Source: JAVVEZ01 sp032250895
GTDB taxonomy: Bacteria; Pseudomonadota; Gammaproteobacteria; Pseudomonadales; Pseudohongiellaceae
DNA length: 47,369 bases
Direction: 5' to 3'
Assembly: GCA_032250895.1 (NCBI GenBank)
Contig: JAVVEZ010000021.1
Location: 1 to 47,369 of the forward strand
Shown here: positions 1 through 9,318 of the stretch, piece after piece
Position numbering within the stretch: the stretch's first letter is position 1
How the letters are laid out: each line of letters starts with the position of its first letter
Translations under genes and position numbers: made by a program
Notes under the pieces: model-generated
Seen by the model: only the letters and a program-made list of their open reading frames with translations
Databases searched by the model: none
Told to the model about the DNA's origin: nothing

Positions 1-555
1 GGGCAGCACGATATTGAGCCCGACCGACTCCCCGCCGACATCCCTGGCACCCCGGTTGGCCGCCTCCATGATGCCGGGGCCGCCCCCGGTCACGACATGC
101 AATACCGGGCACTCGTCACAGCCGGAACGTCCGGTGACCAGCGCCGCCAGTTCTCGCGCACTGGCATAATAATCGGCATGTCTCAGTTCGGCTTCCGCCC
201 TTAGCATTGCCTTCCTTAAAGCGCTGTCGTCCGGGTTTTCCTCCAGCGCGAGCCGGGCGGCCTGATGATTTTTCTGCGCCGTTTCCGGATGCCGGTTGCG
301 GGCACTGCCAAAAATGACGACCGTATGCTGAACCCCGTGTTCCTGCAGATAAAGCTCGGGCTTGGTGAGTTCCAGCAAGAGCCTGACCGGCCGCATGTCC
401 TCTCGCACCAGAAAGTCATTGTCGTCGTAGGCCAGGCGGTAGGCCGGTGAATTGATCTGGTCCTGGGAGGAACGAATGGAATCCTGATAATGGGCACTTT
501 GCCGGTCTTCGGCCGCACTGGGAAACAAGCGTCCGGGTTTCTTTCGTTTTGACAT
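1..555 (-). CDS. LOG-family Rossmann nucleotide-binding protein (partial, 3' end outside window)
   Basis: The first 185 residues are present and the gene runs off the left edge in frame. After a basic, polar N-terminal arm (MSKRKKPGRLFPSAAED) comes the Rossmann strand VVIFGSAR. Later comes TGGGPGIMEAANRG, the first half of the nucleotide-binding signature of LOG/lysine-decarboxylase-like proteins. The second half (PGGxGTxxE) would lie outside the window. Characterised LOG proteins are nucleoside 5'-monophosphate phosphoribohydrolases; the role of this long-N-arm bacterial version is not certain. I chose the ATG at 555 because it gives the family frame and has an AGGAAG ribosome site about 7 nt upstream. 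A second ATG at 560 opens a frame without family motifs. The gene is last in the minus-strand amgK-murU-TerB/DnaJ run, 58 bp after its neighbour. Confidence 0.75.
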   Translation of the reverse strand, partial: MSKRKKPGRLFPSAAEDRQSAHYQDSIRSSQDQINSPAYRLAYDDNDFLVREDMRPVRLLLELTKPELYLQEHGVQHTVVIFGSARNRHPETAQKNHQAARLALEENPDDSALRKAMLRAEAELRHADYYASARELAALVTGRSGCDECPVLHVVTGGGPGIMEAANRGARDVGGESVGLNIVLP

Positions 556-613
556 GACATTCTTCCTCGCTCAAATCTGCTTCCCGTCCGGAACCAGGGT
601 CAGCCGCCGGGCA

Positions 614-1324
614 TTATTTCCTGGCGGCACAAATTCTTTCATAGGCCTGCCGGATGGCCTGCATTTTGCGGGCAGCGCTTTCCATCTCGCCGCTGTTGCC
701 AGCCGGCCCAAGCTTGTCCGGATGATAACGGTGCAGCAGGCGCAGGTAGGACTTCTTGATGCATTGCTCATCATCCCCCGGGACGACATTCAGCAGGGCA
801 TAATCGGCCCGCAACGAGACAAAGCCCGGCTGGCTTTCCCGTGCCAGAAGTTCTGCGCCAAGCTGTTCCAGTTCACGCCTGGGGATCTTCACTGCATCGG
901 CAAACTGCCGCAGCAGGGCTTGCTCCGGCACATTCACGACGCCCTTCACCTGTGCCAGCAGGCACAGCACCCGCAGCAAGGCCAGTGCCAGCCGCTTGTC
1001 AGTGCCCAGGGCCTTGAGCAGTCGCGGATACAGCGGACTCAGGTCACAGCTCCTGAGCTTGCCCGTGTTGAAATATTCAATCGCCAGCTTGCGTCGATGG
1101 TCATCGAGCCCCATTCGACTCATGACCGTGTTGACGTAATCGATTTCCGCCTGAATCACCCGGCCATCGGCTTTGGCGATCTTGCCCATCATCGTGAACA
1201 GTGCTTGCAGCAGAATGCTCTCCGTGCTGCCGCCCCGGGGCACAGCATCCCGGCAAGCGGATGATTCCAGCCGCCTTGCCATCACCTCCCGGTAGTGACG
1301 GTGCAGAAAGGCCGCAAAAACCAT
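614..1324 (-). CDS. TerB/DjlA-like protein with C-terminal J domain
   Basis: This 236-residue protein has an N-terminal all-alpha TerB-like part (about residues 35-150, with the acidic signature MGKIAKADGRVIQAEIDYV). A C-terminal J domain (about 175-236) carries the HPD tripeptide in RYHPDKLG. This is the architecture of the co-chaperone DjlA, whose J domain stimulates DnaK. Unlike E. coli DjlA there is no obvious N-terminal membrane segment before the TerB part, so the protein may be soluble or only peripherally attached. The start ATG is 2 bp after the murU stop, which implies translational coupling in the amgK-murU operon. The domain call is firm; the gene name djlA is less so. Confidence 0.8.
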   Translation of the reverse strand: MVFAAFLHRHYREVMARRLESSACRDAVPRGGSTESILLQALFTMMGKIAKADGRVIQAEIDYVNTVMSRMGLDDHRRKLAIEYFNTGKLRSCDLSPLYPRLLKALGTDKRLALALLRVLCLLAQVKGVVNVPEQALLRQFADAVKIPRRELEQLGAELLARESQPGFVSLRADYALLNVVPGDDEQCIKKSYLRLLHRYHPDKLGPAGNSGEMESAARKMQAIRQAYERICAARK

Positions 1325-1326
1325 GC

Positions 1327-2001
1327 TCAGGGCTCTCCCTCGGCAAGGGCCCTCAATCTTTCCGGCGTGCCGATATCCTGCCAGGTACCCCCGTAGAATT
1401 CACCACTGACCTGCTGCCGGGCAATCGCCGCCGTCAGCAAGGGGGCCAGAGCACGAAAGCCCGGCTCGAGGCCCGCAAAAAACGCGGGCCGAAAAACGCT
1501 GATGCCACTGTAGGTGAGTGTTTGCTGACCCGGCCCGGCTTTGGCTGCCAGCAAACCCTCCGGGCCAAGGCAAAAGTCACCGGCGGGATGATGCGCGGCA
1601 TTGCTGACCATCACCAGGTGGGCCAGACAGCCGGGCTGAGGACGCGACTCAAGCTGGCGGAAGGGGTAGTCTGTCCAGATATCAGCATTGACCACCATAA
1701 AGGGTCTGTCTCCCAGCAATGGCAGGGCCCTGATGATGCCCCCGGCAGTTTCCAGGGGCTGCCCCTCCCGCGAATAACTCAACCTGGCCCCCAACCTGGC
1801 ACCGTCCCCCAGCGCCATCTCGATCTTTTCTCCCAGCCAGGCATGATTGATGACAATATCCCGAATGCCGTTTTTGACCAGTTTGCCAATTTGATGTTCG
1901 ATCAGGGACCTGCCCTTCACCGGCAACAGGGGCTTGGGGATGTCGCGGGTCAAGGGCAGCATTCGTCGTCCTTCCCCGGCAGCCAGGATCAAGGCCTTCA
2001 T
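1327..2001 (-). CDS. murU: N-acetylmuramate alpha-1-phosphate uridylyltransferase MurU
   Basis: The protein has 224 residues and is a nucleotidyltransferase of the glucose-1-phosphate thymidylyl/uridylyltransferase type. The N-terminus MKALILAAGEGRRMLPLT is the NTP-binding loop, followed by PKPLLPVKGRSLIEHQI, and MVVNADIW is the metal-binding D motif. MurU makes UDP-MurNAc from MurNAc-1-phosphate in the anhydro-MurNAc recycling route that bypasses the fosfomycin target MurA. The ATG overlaps the stop of the upstream kinase gene by 4 bp (ATGA), the usual amgK-murU arrangement. Family, length and partner agree. Confidence 0.93.
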   Translation of the reverse strand: MKALILAAGEGRRMLPLTRDIPKPLLPVKGRSLIEHQIGKLVKNGIRDIVINHAWLGEKIEMALGDGARLGARLSYSREGQPLETAGGIIRALPLLGDRPFMVVNADIWTDYPFRQLESRPQPGCLAHLVMVSNAAHHPAGDFCLGPEGLLAAKAGPGQQTLTYSGISVFRPAFFAGLEPGFRALAPLLTAAIARQQVSGEFYGGTWQDIGTPERLRALAEGEP

Positions 2002-3155
2002 TTGCCGTCCCCGGCTGTCACGGCATTGACGCCGGCGGCAGCAAGTGCCGGCTCCAGCACGGGGACGACCCGGCTGTCCAGCCAGGTGCCGAACTCGGCC
2101 AAGGTATCATAAGCGCCCGCTACTTCCCGTAAATAATTCAAGGTGCGGGGAATAGCCTGCAAATAGGCGGATTTGTCATCGCGCAGCCTGAGTCTGGCAA
2201 AAATACCGATGGCCTTGAGGTGGCGCTGAGCCCCCATCAGATCAAAATCCCTGAGAAATCGTGCCTCATCCACCACGGGAACTATTTTATGCTCAAGCGC
2301 CAGAGCGGCATAGGCAAGCGCCCAACGTTCGACCTGAGACCGGGGCCAGTCAATGTAACAATCCTTGAGCAGAGACACGAGATCATAGCTCAGCGGCCCC
2401 AGCACCGCATCCTGAAAGTCGATCACCCCGAGCGGCCGACCCTCTGCCACCAGCAGGTTGCGGGAATGAAAATCCCGGTGCACACAGACCTGGGGCTGGG
2501 CCAGGGCGGACTCCCTCAGCATGGCAAAGGCCTCATCGATCAGACGTCTTTCCCGGGCCTCAAGCCGCAAGCCCAACAAGCGCTCACAGAACCATTCACG
2601 AAACAAGGCCAACTCCCGGTCCAGCAAGGCGCGATCATAGACCGGCAGAGAAAAGTCGCCACCCACCTTGCAGGACTGGATTTTCAACAGGGACGCGAAG
2701 GCCTGCCGATAATACCCGTCCACCGCAAGCATCCCGTGTTCGAGCTGCCGCGCCTGTTCGAGTCTGGCCAGCAGCAGCGTATCCCCCAGATCCGACAGGC
2801 ACATGAAGCCCGCCGTATAATCCACGGCATGGACCACCGGGACGTTCACGCCTGCCTGCAAAAAGCGCTGTGCAATCAGTACAAAACTCTCACAGCCCTC
2901 CTTGTCTGGCGGCGCATCGACCAGAATAAAAGCGAGTTCTCCACTGCAAGCCCGGAAATAGCGCCGAAAACTGGCATCGCCACTGACCGGCAGCAGGCGT
3001 ACCGGAGAGGGTTTGATGCCCCCGGGGGGGGCATCTGCGTCCATGGCAGAAAAAATACCGCTGCGGGTATGGATCAGCGCAGTCCTGCCAGGTTCATGTA
3101 ATTGCGGGAGAATTTGATTGAACCACTGCTCCAGGCTGGACTTGCGAATTCCCAT
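1998..3155 (-). CDS. amgK: N-acetylmuramate/N-acetylglucosamine anomeric kinase AmgK
   Basis: This 385-residue protein is an aminoglycoside-phosphotransferase-fold sugar kinase. SGDASFRRYFR lies near residue 57, the catalytic loop reads VCVHRDFHSRNLLV, and the metal-binding GVIDFQDAVLGP follows. AmgK phosphorylates the anomeric carbon of MurNAc (and GlcNAc), and MurU then forms UDP-MurNAc. The first 50 or so residues are longer than the homologues I recall, so an internal start such as Met38 is possible. The ATG at 3155 is preceded by AAAAGG at a suitable distance. The gene is divergent from lptD, with only about 60 bp between start codons. Confidence 0.92.
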   Translation of the reverse strand: MGIRKSSLEQWFNQILPQLHEPGRTALIHTRSGIFSAMDADAPPGGIKPSPVRLLPVSGDASFRRYFRACSGELAFILVDAPPDKEGCESFVLIAQRFLQAGVNVPVVHAVDYTAGFMCLSDLGDTLLLARLEQARQLEHGMLAVDGYYRQAFASLLKIQSCKVGGDFSLPVYDRALLDRELALFREWFCERLLGLRLEARERRLIDEAFAMLRESALAQPQVCVHRDFHSRNLLVAEGRPLGVIDFQDAVLGPLSYDLVSLLKDCYIDWPRSQVERWALAYAALALEHKIVPVVDEARFLRDFDLMGAQRHLKAIGIFARLRLRDDKSAYLQAIPRTLNYLREVAGAYDTLAEFGTWLDSRVVPVLEPALAAAGVNAVTAGDGK

Positions 3156-3171
3156 CTATACCTTTTCGCGC

Positions 3172-3200
3172 TTGTTATGCCGGGACATTGTAATTAGAAT
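3172..3200 (+). promoter_or_regulatory. sigma70-type promoter for lptD
   Basis: TTGTTA (3172-3177) and TAGAAT (3195-3200) are separated by exactly 17 bp. Initiation would fall around 3207, only about 10 nt before the proposed lptD ATG, so the leader would be very short. The element lies in the divergent gap to amgK. Confidence 0.55.
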
Positions 3201-3216
3201 CCCACTGCCCGGCATT

Positions 3217-5727
3217 ATGCCTACACAGCCCGGATTTGAGCAAGTGATCCCCCGATACCACCATGCCAACCCAGACCCTTCACCATCCAGGCCTTCCGTT
3301 CTCAGTCGCAAGCTCACTGCCATCATCCGCCATACGCTGAGCCGCAATGTAATAGGCGCCTTGCTTGTTGGCACCCTGCCCGTGTTCAACGCCCATGCCC
3401 AACAGCAGGCGGCTGATGTCGACTGGGTACCGCTGGACCAACTGACACCGGAGCAGCGCGCCCAGGTGCCTGATGCCTGCTGTGGCCGCTATATCGAGCC
3501 CAAGCGGGCCCAGGGCAATGGTGATGATCTGTCTCTGTCCGCCGATGCACTCAATACCGAAGACGAGTCGACGATCCTTCTGGAAGGCAACATCCAGATT
3601 CTGGAGCAGGATAAGCTGATCCAGAGTGAGCACGGGAATTACGACCGCAACAGTGAGATTCTGGAACTGTCAGGAGACATCAGGGTCCGCCAGCCCGGCG
3701 TGTTGATCACCGGTGCCTCGGCCAGTGTCGACCGGCTCGGCAAAAGCGCTCAGGTCAGCGCGGCCAGTTATGTGCTGCACGATGACGCCATCCGCGGCCA
3801 GGCGGAAATTATCGTCTACCGGGATGAAGCTGGCATCATCACCATCGACAATGGCGTCTATACCCGCTGCGAGCCCGGCAACAACAGTTGGCTGGTCAAG
3901 GCGGATGAAATCACGCTGAACCAGAAAAGCGGCCGGGGCGCGGCCCGCAATGTCACGCTCAGGGTCAAGGACGTGCCGGTATTTTACACACCCTATATCA
4001 GCTTTCCCATCAACGATGAGCGCTCCAGCGGCTTCCTCTTTCCCACCATGGGCGTTACCCGCAACGGCGGCATAGATTTCGCCGCACCCTATTATTTCAA
4101 TCTGGCCCCCAACTACGATGCCACCTTCACGCCGCGATTGCAGGCAGACCGGGGCGTGATGGGCAGCCTCGAGGCCCGCTACCGGGGCCGCAACTCCACC
4201 CATGTGCTCAATACCAGTTATCTGCCCAGCGACGATCTCTTCGATCCCGACACGGTACACACCCCCGGCAGCGACAGTCCCTCCAGCAAGGACCGCTGGC
4301 TGCTCAGTTATGACCACAGCGGCCGACTGGGGACGAACTGGAGCACCTATGTGGACTATTCAGAGATCAGCGATGACCAGTATTTTCAGGATTTTGGTGG
4401 CAATGGTCTGATTCTGACCAGCCAGAGCCTGCTCACCCAGGCCGCGCAGATCAACTATGTCAGCGACAACTGGCGCTTCTCCACCTCCACATTGGGTTTT
4501 CAGGTCATCGATCCCACGGTCGCCGAGCTTGACAAACCCTACGACCGGCTGCCACGCGTCGCGTTGGATGCGCATTTCGTCGAGGATTTCAATCTTGAAT
4601 ACGGGGTGGCCAGCGAATACATCTATTTTGATCGCAACATCAACCGGCAGGCCCTGACCCAGGCCCAGATCGACGACGGCGCCCTGGTCACCGGCCACCG
4701 TTTCTCGGTGGAACCGTCGATCAGCCTGCCCTGGTCAGGTCTGGCGGGTTTCATAAAACCCACGGCGAAATACAAATTTGCCCAGTATGAACTCGACGAC
4801 CAGGCCCTGGGCAGTGACAAAAACCCCAGCCGTGGCGTTTTCGTCGGCAGCATCGACAGCGGCCTGTTCTTCGAGCGTGACTTCGACCTGAATGGCAGCG
4901 GCTTCACCCAGACCCTGGAGCCGCGCCTGTTCTACCTTTACAGTGAATTTGAAGACCAGAGTGACATTCCCGTTTTTGACAGCAGCGCCATGACCTTCAG
5001 CTTCAACCAGCTGTTTCGGGAAGATCGCTTCAGCGGCAAGGACAGGATAGGAGACAGCAACCAGTTGACCGTGGCACTGAGCAGCCGCCTGCTGAATGCC
5101 AGGGGCCGCGAGCAGGCCCGTTTCAGCCTGGGCCAGATCTTCTTTTTTGAAGACCGCCGGGTCACCCTTGACGGGCAAGGCAGGCAATTCAACACTCAAT
5201 CCAACACCCAGTCCAGCTCAGCCCTGGTCAACGAAATGTCCTGGCAGCTCAGCGAGCGCTGGCGCGCCAACAGTTATCTGGAGTGGAACACCAGTAGCGA
5301 CCGTCTGGATGTGGGCACCTTTCAGTTTCGTTACCAGAGCGATGACAAGCACATCCTGAATCTGGGCTACCGTTACCGGGAGATACCCGATCGCTTTACG
5401 CCCAGCGGCCTGGACCGGCGTATCAGCCAGACCGATATTTCTGCCATCTGGCCTCTGAAGGCCAACTGGAACCTTATCGGCCGCTGGAACTTCGACCACA
5501 GCAATGACCGCAGCCTTGAAACCATCGCCGGGCTTCAATACAGTAGCTGCTGCTGGAGCATGGCCGTGATCGCGCGTCAGTGGATCGACAATAACGCCCT
5601 GTTCCTCGGCGACCGGATAAAAAACAACGGGGTCTTCCTTCAATTTGAACTTAAGGGCTTCGGTAGTGTCCTTGGTGGTAGTGTCACCAGTATTCTCAAT
5701 AACGGAATCAGTGGTTATAGAGAGTGA
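3217..5727 (+). CDS. lptD: LPS-assembly outer membrane protein LptD
   Basis: From the ATG at 3217 the protein has 836 residues. The positively charged N-terminus and hydrophobic stretch VIGALLVGTLPVFNAHA form a signal peptide ending near residue 61. An OstA/LptA-like beta-jellyroll (about 110-260) leads into a long outer-membrane beta-barrel. Paired cysteines DACCG (C88-C89) near the N-terminus, a cysteine in TRCEPGNNSW, and SSCCWSM near the C-terminus match the disulfide pattern that gates LptD maturation. LptD with LptE inserts LPS into the outer leaflet. The reading frame is open back to 3118, but that would overlap the divergent amgK start and the promoter, so 3217 is preferred. surA follows 7 bp downstream. 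Confidence 0.95.
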   Translation: MPTQPGFEQVIPRYHHANPDPSPSRPSVLSRKLTAIIRHTLSRNVIGALLVGTLPVFNAHAQQQAADVDWVPLDQLTPEQRAQVPDACCGRYIEPKRAQGNGDDLSLSADALNTEDESTILLEGNIQILEQDKLIQSEHGNYDRNSEILELSGDIRVRQPGVLITGASASVDRLGKSAQVSAASYVLHDDAIRGQAEIIVYRDEAGIITIDNGVYTRCEPGNNSWLVKADEITLNQKSGRGAARNVTLRVKDVPVFYTPYISFPINDERSSGFLFPTMGVTRNGGIDFAAPYYFNLAPNYDATFTPRLQADRGVMGSLEARYRGRNSTHVLNTSYLPSDDLFDPDTVHTPGSDSPSSKDRWLLSYDHSGRLGTNWSTYVDYSEISDDQYFQDFGGNGLILTSQSLLTQAAQINYVSDNWRFSTSTLGFQVIDPTVAELDKPYDRLPRVALDAHFVEDFNLEYGVASEYIYFDRNINRQALTQAQIDDGALVTGHRFSVEPSISLPWSGLAGFIKPTAKYKFAQYELDDQALGSDKNPSRGVFVGSIDSGLFFERDFDLNGSGFTQTLEPRLFYLYSEFEDQSDIPVFDSSAMTFSFNQLFREDRFSGKDRIGDSNQLTVALSSRLLNARGREQARFSLGQIFFFEDRRVTLDGQGRQFNTQSNTQSSSALVNEMSWQLSERWRANSYLEWNTSSDRLDVGTFQFRYQSDDKHILNLGYRYREIPDRFTPSGLDRRISQTDISAIWPLKANWNLIGRWNFDHSNDRSLETIAGLQYSSCCWSMAVIARQWIDNNALFLGDRIKNNGVFLQFELKGFGSVLGGSVTSILNNGISGYRE

Positions 5728-5734
5728 GAATCTT

Positions 5735-7024
5735 ATGAATAACAGCTATATGAAAATCCTGCTGCTGCTCTGTGGGCTCGCGCTCGGCAGCGGGCTGATG
5801 GCGGAACCCCAGAGCATCGATAAAGTGGTTGCCGTGGTCGACGATGATGTGATTCTGCAAAGTGAGTTCGACCGGCGCATGGCCCAGGTGAAGCAGCAGT
5901 TACAGGAGCGCAATCTGCCCTCACCGCCAGCAGCTGCTCTGCGCAAGCAGGTTCTGGACCAGTTGATTCTTGAACACCTGCAAATGCAGATGGCAGACCG
6001 CGGCGGGGTGCGTATAGATGACAATACTCTGAATCAGGCCATGGCCAACATCGCCCAGCAGAACAATATGAGCTTCGAACAATTCCGCCAGGTGCTGGAT
6101 GCCAACAACCTGTATCGGAGCACCCGGGAGCAGCTACAAAAAGAGCTGACCATCAATCAGCTGCAGAACCGGGCCGTCAACCGGCGCATCGACATCACCC
6201 GCCAGGAAATCGAAAACTACCTGCGTTCCGAAGCCGGGGCCGCCACCATTGCCCCCGAATATCACGTTGCCCATCTGCTGATCCCGATAAGCAATGATGC
6301 AGCCGATGCGCAACGCCGCCAGGAACTGGCCAGGGCCATCCATAAACAGCTCAGCGAGGGCAAGGTCGATATTCTCCAGATCAGCAGCCTTGGCAACGTC
6401 GCCGGTGTCCCCGTCAGTGGCGGTGATCTGGGCTGGCGCAAGGCGGAAAACCTGCCGACCCTGTTCATCGATGTCGTGCCCAGGCTGGAACCCGGCAACA
6501 TCGCCGAGCCCTTCACCAGCGCCAACGGTTTTCATATCGTACAATTGCTGGAAACCCGGGGCGGTGCCAGCCTGACCCTGGACCAGACCCATCTGCGCCA
6601 CATCCTGATCGCCCCCAACGAAATCAGAACCAACGCCCAGGCTGAACAATTGGCCAATGAGCTTTATGAACGCATCCAGGGTGGTGAAGATTTTGCCGAC
6701 ATCGCCCGCAAATATTCGGATGACGCCAAATCCATGGTGGCCGGTGGCGATCTGGACTGGGTCAGTCCGGGACAGGTGCCCCAGGATTTCATGGCCGCGG
6801 TGAACAACACTGAAATCGGGGTGATTACCAAGCCTTTCCGGGTGCAGACCGGCTGGCACATCGTCGAGGTGCTGGAGCGTCGGAAACAGGATGTCACCGA
6901 AGAGAACAAGCGTTATCAGGCCCAGCAGATACTGCGCCAGCGCAAATATGACATGGAACTGGAAAACTGGCTGACAGAAATCCGCGATACCGCCTTTATC
7001 GATATCAAGGAAAGCTCTGAATGA
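5735..7024 (+). CDS. surA: Periplasmic peptidyl-prolyl isomerase/chaperone SurA
   Basis: This 430-residue protein has a signal peptide (MKILLLLCGLALGSGLMA) and the SurA N-terminal chaperone domain (IDKVVAVVDDDVILQSEFD). Two parvulin-type domains follow: the first around residues 170-270, the second around 285-385 with HLRHILIAPNE and the repeated ADIARKYSDD / GGDLDW motifs. Length matches E. coli SurA. It chaperones beta-barrel precursors such as LptD, its upstream neighbour. ATG 5735 is preceded by GAGTGAG; ATG 5750 is an alternative start that keeps the signal peptide. Confidence 0.95.
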   Translation: MNNSYMKILLLLCGLALGSGLMAEPQSIDKVVAVVDDDVILQSEFDRRMAQVKQQLQERNLPSPPAAALRKQVLDQLILEHLQMQMADRGGVRIDDNTLNQAMANIAQQNNMSFEQFRQVLDANNLYRSTREQLQKELTINQLQNRAVNRRIDITRQEIENYLRSEAGAATIAPEYHVAHLLIPISNDAADAQRRQELARAIHKQLSEGKVDILQISSLGNVAGVPVSGGDLGWRKAENLPTLFIDVVPRLEPGNIAEPFTSANGFHIVQLLETRGGASLTLDQTHLRHILIAPNEIRTNAQAEQLANELYERIQGGEDFADIARKYSDDAKSMVAGGDLDWVSPGQVPQDFMAAVNNTEIGVITKPFRVQTGWHIVEVLERRKQDVTEENKRYQAQQILRQRKYDMELENWLTEIRDTAFIDIKESSE

Positions 7025-7067
7025 CTCCCGCAGAGACACACCAGGGTCATGCAGAGCTTTCCCAAAA

Positions 7068-8069
7068 ATGAAGTCTCCCGTCTGTACCCTGGCACTGACA
7101 CCGGGTGAACCCGCCGGCATTGGTCCTGACATCTGTCTGCAAGCTGCCCTGTCGTCACCTCCCGACGCCCGGCTGGTGCTGATCGCCGATCCCGACCTGA
7201 TGCAGACCCGGGCACGGCTTCTCGGCTTGTCTCTCAAACTGCGGAATTATACGGCCGGGGATACAGCCCCCCTGGCCAGGGATGAATTGTTGATCCAGGC
7301 CGTTCCGCTTCGGCAGGCCAGTGTACCGGGGCACTTGCAAGCCGCCAATGCGCCCTATGTGCTGGCAACGCTGGGCCGGGCCATCGCTGGCTGCCTGGCC
7401 GGCGACTTCGAGGCCCTGGTCACCGGACCCGTCCAGAAAAGCGTGATCAACGATGCCGGCATTGCCTTCACCGGCCACACCGAATACCTGGCGGAAAAAT
7501 CCGGACGGGACATCGTGGTCATGATGCTGGCAACCGCGGGCCTGCGGGTCGCACTGGCGACTACCCATCTGCCATTGCGCGAAGTTTCCGGGGCCATCAC
7601 CAGAGCGCGGCTACAAGCTGTGATCCGCATCCTGCATGACGACTTGCAGCATAAATTCGGCATTGCAAAGCCCCGGATTCTGGTCAGCGGCCTGAATCCG
7701 CATGCAGGCGAAGGCGGCCATCTGGGTCTGGAAGAGATCGACACCATCATCCCCGTCCTTGCCGAATTCAGACAGCAGGGTATGGACCTCCTGGGCCCCC
7801 TGCCCGCCGACACCCTGTTTACCCCTAAATATCTGGAGGGTGCCGATGCGGTGCTGGCCATGTATCACGACCAGGGTCTGCCGGTATTGAAATACAAGGG
7901 CTTCGGCAAGGCCGTCAATATCACCCTGGGCCTGCCCTTCATCAGAACCTCGGTGGATCACGGTACTGCCCTGGACCTGGCAGGCAGCGGCAGGGCCGAT
8001 TGTGGCAGCCTGCTCACCGCCATCGACCAGGCCATCAGCATGGTGCATGCGTGGCGTGCGGCACGATGA
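7068..8069 (+). CDS. pdxA: 4-hydroxythreonine-4-phosphate dehydrogenase PdxA
   Basis: This 333-residue protein has the PdxA N-terminus (ALTPGEPAGIGPDICLQAA). Metal- and substrate-binding motifs are TGHTEYLAE, SGLNPHAGEGGHLG and AMYHDQGLPVLKY. It oxidises 4-phosphohydroxy-L-threonine in the DXP-dependent pyridoxal-5'-phosphate route. It sits between surA (43 bp gap) and rsmA, whose ATG overlaps its stop by 4 bp, the classic surA-pdxA-rsmA-apaG-apaH order. Confidence 0.95.
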   Translation: MKSPVCTLALTPGEPAGIGPDICLQAALSSPPDARLVLIADPDLMQTRARLLGLSLKLRNYTAGDTAPLARDELLIQAVPLRQASVPGHLQAANAPYVLATLGRAIAGCLAGDFEALVTGPVQKSVINDAGIAFTGHTEYLAEKSGRDIVVMMLATAGLRVALATTHLPLREVSGAITRARLQAVIRILHDDLQHKFGIAKPRILVSGLNPHAGEGGHLGLEEIDTIIPVLAEFRQQGMDLLGPLPADTLFTPKYLEGADAVLAMYHDQGLPVLKYKGFGKAVNITLGLPFIRTSVDHGTALDLAGSGRADCGSLLTAIDQAISMVHAWRAAR

Positions 8070-8887
8070 GCAGCCGCACAGTGGGCAAGACCGGCAAGCC
8101 GGCGCAGCATGGACATCAGGCACGCAAACGCTTCGGGCAGAATTTTCTTCACGACCCGCATATCATCGACCGCATCATCAAAGCCTTCAAGCCGCTTCCC
8201 GGCCAGCATCTGCTGGAAATCGGCCCCGGCCAGGGCGCCCTCACCGACAGCCTGCTCAGTGCCGGTGAGCATCTGGACGTCATCGAAGTGGACAGAGATC
8301 TTGCGGCCATGCTGCGCCAGCGTTACCTGGACAAGCCCGGCTTTATCCTGCACGAGGCCGATGTGCTGAAATTTGATTTCCGCAGCCTCGACTGCCCCCC
8401 GCACAGCCTGCGCATCATCGGCAACCTGCCCTACAACATTTCCACGCCCCTGCTGTTTCACCTGCTGGATTACCAGGACTTGATTCATGACATGAGCTTC
8501 ATGCTGCAACGGGAAGTGGTGGACCGCATGGCGGCGGCGGTCAGCGCCGACAACTATGGCAGGCTGAGCCTGATGATGCAGTATCACTGCAAAGTGGAAC
8601 GCCTGTTCAGAGTGCCGTCGACGGCCTTCACCCCCCAGCCCAAAGTGGAATCCGCCATCGTAAAGCTGACACCCTGGCGGGAACGGCCGTTCACCGCAAA
8701 AAATCCGGCAATGCTGGCCCAGGTTGTCCGTACCGCCTTCAACCAGCGCCGCAAGACCATTCGCAACAGCCTCAAGACCCTGCTGCCGCTTGCCCAACTG
8801 GAAGCCCTGGGCATCGACATCAATTTAAGGCCCGAAAATCTTTCGCTGGCGGACTATGTTAGAATCAGCGACTCCCTGCAACCCTGA
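8066..8887 (+). CDS. rsmA: 16S rRNA (adenine1518-N6/adenine1519-N6)-dimethyltransferase RsmA
   Basis: From the ATG at 8066 (ATGA overlap with the pdxA stop) the protein has 273 residues, the same as E. coli KsgA. Motifs are RFGQNFLHDPHIID, the SAM-binding LEIGPGQGALTD and the target-adenine pocket NLPYNISTPL. It dimethylates two adjacent adenines in helix 45 during 30S maturation. The frame is open further upstream inside pdxA, but the extension has no family similarity. Confidence 0.96.
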   Translation: MSSRTVGKTGKPAQHGHQARKRFGQNFLHDPHIIDRIIKAFKPLPGQHLLEIGPGQGALTDSLLSAGEHLDVIEVDRDLAAMLRQRYLDKPGFILHEADVLKFDFRSLDCPPHSLRIIGNLPYNISTPLLFHLLDYQDLIHDMSFMLQREVVDRMAAAVSADNYGRLSLMMQYHCKVERLFRVPSTAFTPQPKVESAIVKLTPWRERPFTAKNPAMLAQVVRTAFNQRRKTIRNSLKTLLPLAQLEALGIDINLRPENLSLADYVRISDSLQP

Positions 8888-8896
8888 AAGCCAACC

Positions 8897-9301
8897 TTGA
8901 AGCAGCACATTGTGACAACGAGACCCGAGACAGATTGCGGCATCGCCATTTCTGTCAGCACCCGCTATCTCCAGCAACAGTCCGACCCGGTGAAAAGGAA
9001 TTATGCTTTTTCCTATACCATCACGATTACCAATAATCGTGATGAACCGGTCAAACTCCTGAGCCGGCACTGGATCATCAGTACCGACAACGATCATGTG
9101 GAAGAGGTCAAGGGCAAGGGCGTCGTGGGGCTCCAACCCATCATCGAACCCGGCGGCTCCTTCCAGTATTCCAGCGGCACGGTCATCGGCAGCGAAATCG
9201 GCGACATGCGGGGTGGCTATACCATGCAGAGCAGCAACGGAGAAACCTTCGAGGCCCCGATCCCCTTGTTTGTACTGGCGCTTCCGCACATGATTCACTA
9301 A
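8897..9301 (+). CDS. apaG: ApaG-domain protein
   Basis: This 134-residue protein has an ApaG fibronectin-III-like fold. Core motifs are YAFSYTITITNN, LLSRHWIISTD, GVVGLQPIIEPGGSFQYSSG and MRGGYTM. The biochemical role of bacterial ApaG is poorly defined; the gene is almost always next to apaH. No ATG is available at the 5' end, so translation probably starts at TTG 8897, or at GTG 8911, and the ribosome site is weak. The gap to rsmA is 9 bp and to apaH 17 bp. Confidence 0.9.
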   Translation: MKQHIVTTRPETDCGIAISVSTRYLQQQSDPVKRNYAFSYTITITNNRDEPVKLLSRHWIISTDNDHVEEVKGKGVVGLQPIIEPGGSFQYSSGTVIGSEIGDMRGGYTMQSSNGETFEAPIPLFVLALPHMIH

Positions 9302-9318
9302 GGACAGGCACTTCCAGC

